From positions 2,790,001-2,854,000 of the forward strand of contig JAJTTP010000004.1 in NCBI GenBank assembly GCA_023313575.1: DNA of 64,000 bases, written 5' to 3'. Under the pieces are notes generated by a model. The model worked only from the letters and a program-made list of their open reading frames with translations. It did not search any database and was not told where the DNA came from. Below, one piece after another: positions 62,619-64,000 of this stretch (position 1 is its first letter; each line of letters begins with the position of its first letter). Source of the DNA: Eutypella sp. D-1 (Eukaryota > Ascomycota > Sordariomycetes > Xylariales > Diatrypaceae). The translations under genes were made by a program, and so were the position numbers.

Positions 62619-63714
62619 TCATGCTATACTTCCAGGTCCGAAGACTTCATTTACGCAACGAATCGCTTCCCAATGAGAACAAGTCCTTGTCATCCTTGCA
62701 AAGCAGTATACTTGAAGTTGTATCGTGGACAGGTTATGGTCCATACAGGCGTCGAGCTGGTAGGGTCGTAAGTACGGAATACGTAAGGGTACCGTGTTGA
62801 GACTGCATCCAGTTCTGATGACGGCGAATACCACGCGCTCCAAAAGACCTCCATTTTGTTCTTGGTTTGTGTTCTTAAGGTTCGATACCGCAGTAAAGAA
62901 CTCCCCGCAATACCGAGCCGGAACGTAAGCGGCCGTCCCACCCCGGATCCGATAATAAGAAAGGAGGGTAAGAGTAATCAAGACAAATTCATCCGGGGTC
63001 ATGTCAGCCTGCAGCTTGTCCACCAGCGCTTCACAAAACGCGCTGCCAGAAGGACTGGATGCCCAGGAGATGCGGTCTTCTGGAGTATTAAGGTTGGCGC
63101 GGAAACACAGGTCGAACATGGGATAGTTCTCCGGGGTGGCAAGGATAGGTAGTTGACCTCGAACTAATCTGTAGGGCAAATTAGTAATAAATAGCTACAA
63201 GATTCGAGAGCGTGACCGACCTTAAGAGGCCAGACGAGTACAAAGCATCTGAAACACCTTGTGGCATGGAGAAAGAGGTCCCGGTTGCTGGGGCAAAGAA
63301 TCCCAAATATCGACCTATGAACCCAGGACTATTGGCTAGGAGCTGGGTTTGCCGGTCTGACCAAGCAGTCCCGGAGGTGAAGACGGCCTGGGCAGTGTGA
63401 AGAGCGCTTGGATCAGAAGACTCCGGCTCTAGGTAGCCCATGGACTCCGCAACACGTGATGGAGTATTTGGTTGAGTGGCACATTCAGAGGATAGGCTGC
63501 TCCCTCCCCTTCTTCCTTCACCATGAGAGATTTTGGCCGTATGATCTACCTTTGAGTCAATAATATTATACAGCATAAATGTTTTAAGGAGCAGACCTTC
63601 TTCGATAGCGGTAGCTGCCGTATTGAAAAGACCGGGGATACTGTCACACGGGGGGGTATCCCCATATAGGATCGGCACTGCCAAGGACCTGTTGGCTGCC
63701 AAGAATGGAGACAA
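62619..63714 (-). CDS. Hypothetical protein, two or more exons, 5' end uncertain
   Basis: The exon ending at 63221 joins in phase to an exon starting at 63168 across a 52-nt intron (GTCGGT donor, TTACTAATT branch, CTACAG acceptor). The frame opens near 63714 without an ATG (FLAANRSLAVPILYGDTPP), so a first exon probably lies further right, at about 63715-63860. Recognisable features are helical segments (EEGLLLKTFMLYNIID; MTPDEFVLITLTLLSYYRI) and a Ser/Pro-rich middle. No signal peptide or known domain; family not recognised. Confidence 0.4.
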
Positions 63715-64000
63715 GAATGTATGGCGCCAACGGGCGCCAGAATGGATATAACAGACTGGAGATATAACACCTTCCTTGAGATACGTACTTCGTACGATTG
63801 TATATAAATACCAGACCTATCCTCCGGCCCTCTCCCAGATGGATAGGAGGGTATCGCACCCTTGAAGGACTCTAGTCAATTATTAGCTGAATCTGATATC
63901 CTATATCCAAGCCATAACCCCTCCTTGTCACAGATACCAGGCCTCCCCTGATTTTCGGTTCTTCCCAATTCGGAGATAGGGTACTCCCTATCTAGGCTAG

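Overview
The window looks like nuclear DNA of a filamentous ascomycete (Pezizomycotina, probably Sordariomycetes; the species cannot be told from sequence alone). The evidence is many short introns of about 45-70 nt with GTAAGT-type donors and CTAAC/CTGAC branch sites, fungus-specific families (DUF3435, DUF3723, DUF7727, SUR7/PalI, P450, FRE-type ferric reductase), a Tad-like LINE scrap, and RIP-like decay of duplicated DNA. No bacterial operon logic, rRNA, CRISPR array or convincing tRNA was found. Exon structures were read by hand from splice signals and phase.

Layout. 0-8 kb: low-density DNA with short repeats, hypothetical genes and a membrane protein that appears fused to a Ras-like P-loop domain. 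8-19 kb: an NLR-like winged-helix/TPR gene, a MYB/SANT-like gene whose repeat-rich frame is broken by an in-frame stop, a DUF7727 membrane protein, and the C-terminal part of a DUF3435 tyrosine recombinase (the Starship captain family), truncated at its 5' end beside a multipass membrane gene. 19-30 kb: a secreted carboxylesterase, putative regulators, a minimal MADS-box-like gene, a mucin-like secreted protein and coiled-coil proteins. 30-39 kb: a DUF3723 protein, a divergent partner gene and an FRE-type ferric reductase. 38.6-39.0 kb: an array of ten ACTGGT/ACCAGT motifs between the reductase and a second MADS-like gene. 40-48 kb: an LPMO-like secreted protein, a SUR7/PalI protein and an F-box/ankyrin protein. 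47.7-56.8 kb: an old tandem duplication (order A-B-A'-B') in which each copy has lost the gene the other keeps, with RIP-like decay of a RING-finger gene; it ends in an intact C2H2 zinc-finger regulator. 57-64 kb: a LINE scrap, a coiled-coil gene, a divergent SDR/P450 pair and one unidentified gene.

How it fits together. DUF3435, DUF3723, FRE and NLR-like genes in one 30-kb stretch match the gene families repeatedly reported as Starship cargo. The captain is incomplete, so the window is best read as a degraded or nested Starship-derived accessory region, with other cargo-like genes (F-box, secreted enzymes, small regulators) around it. No element ends or target-site duplications were identified, so element limits are unknown.
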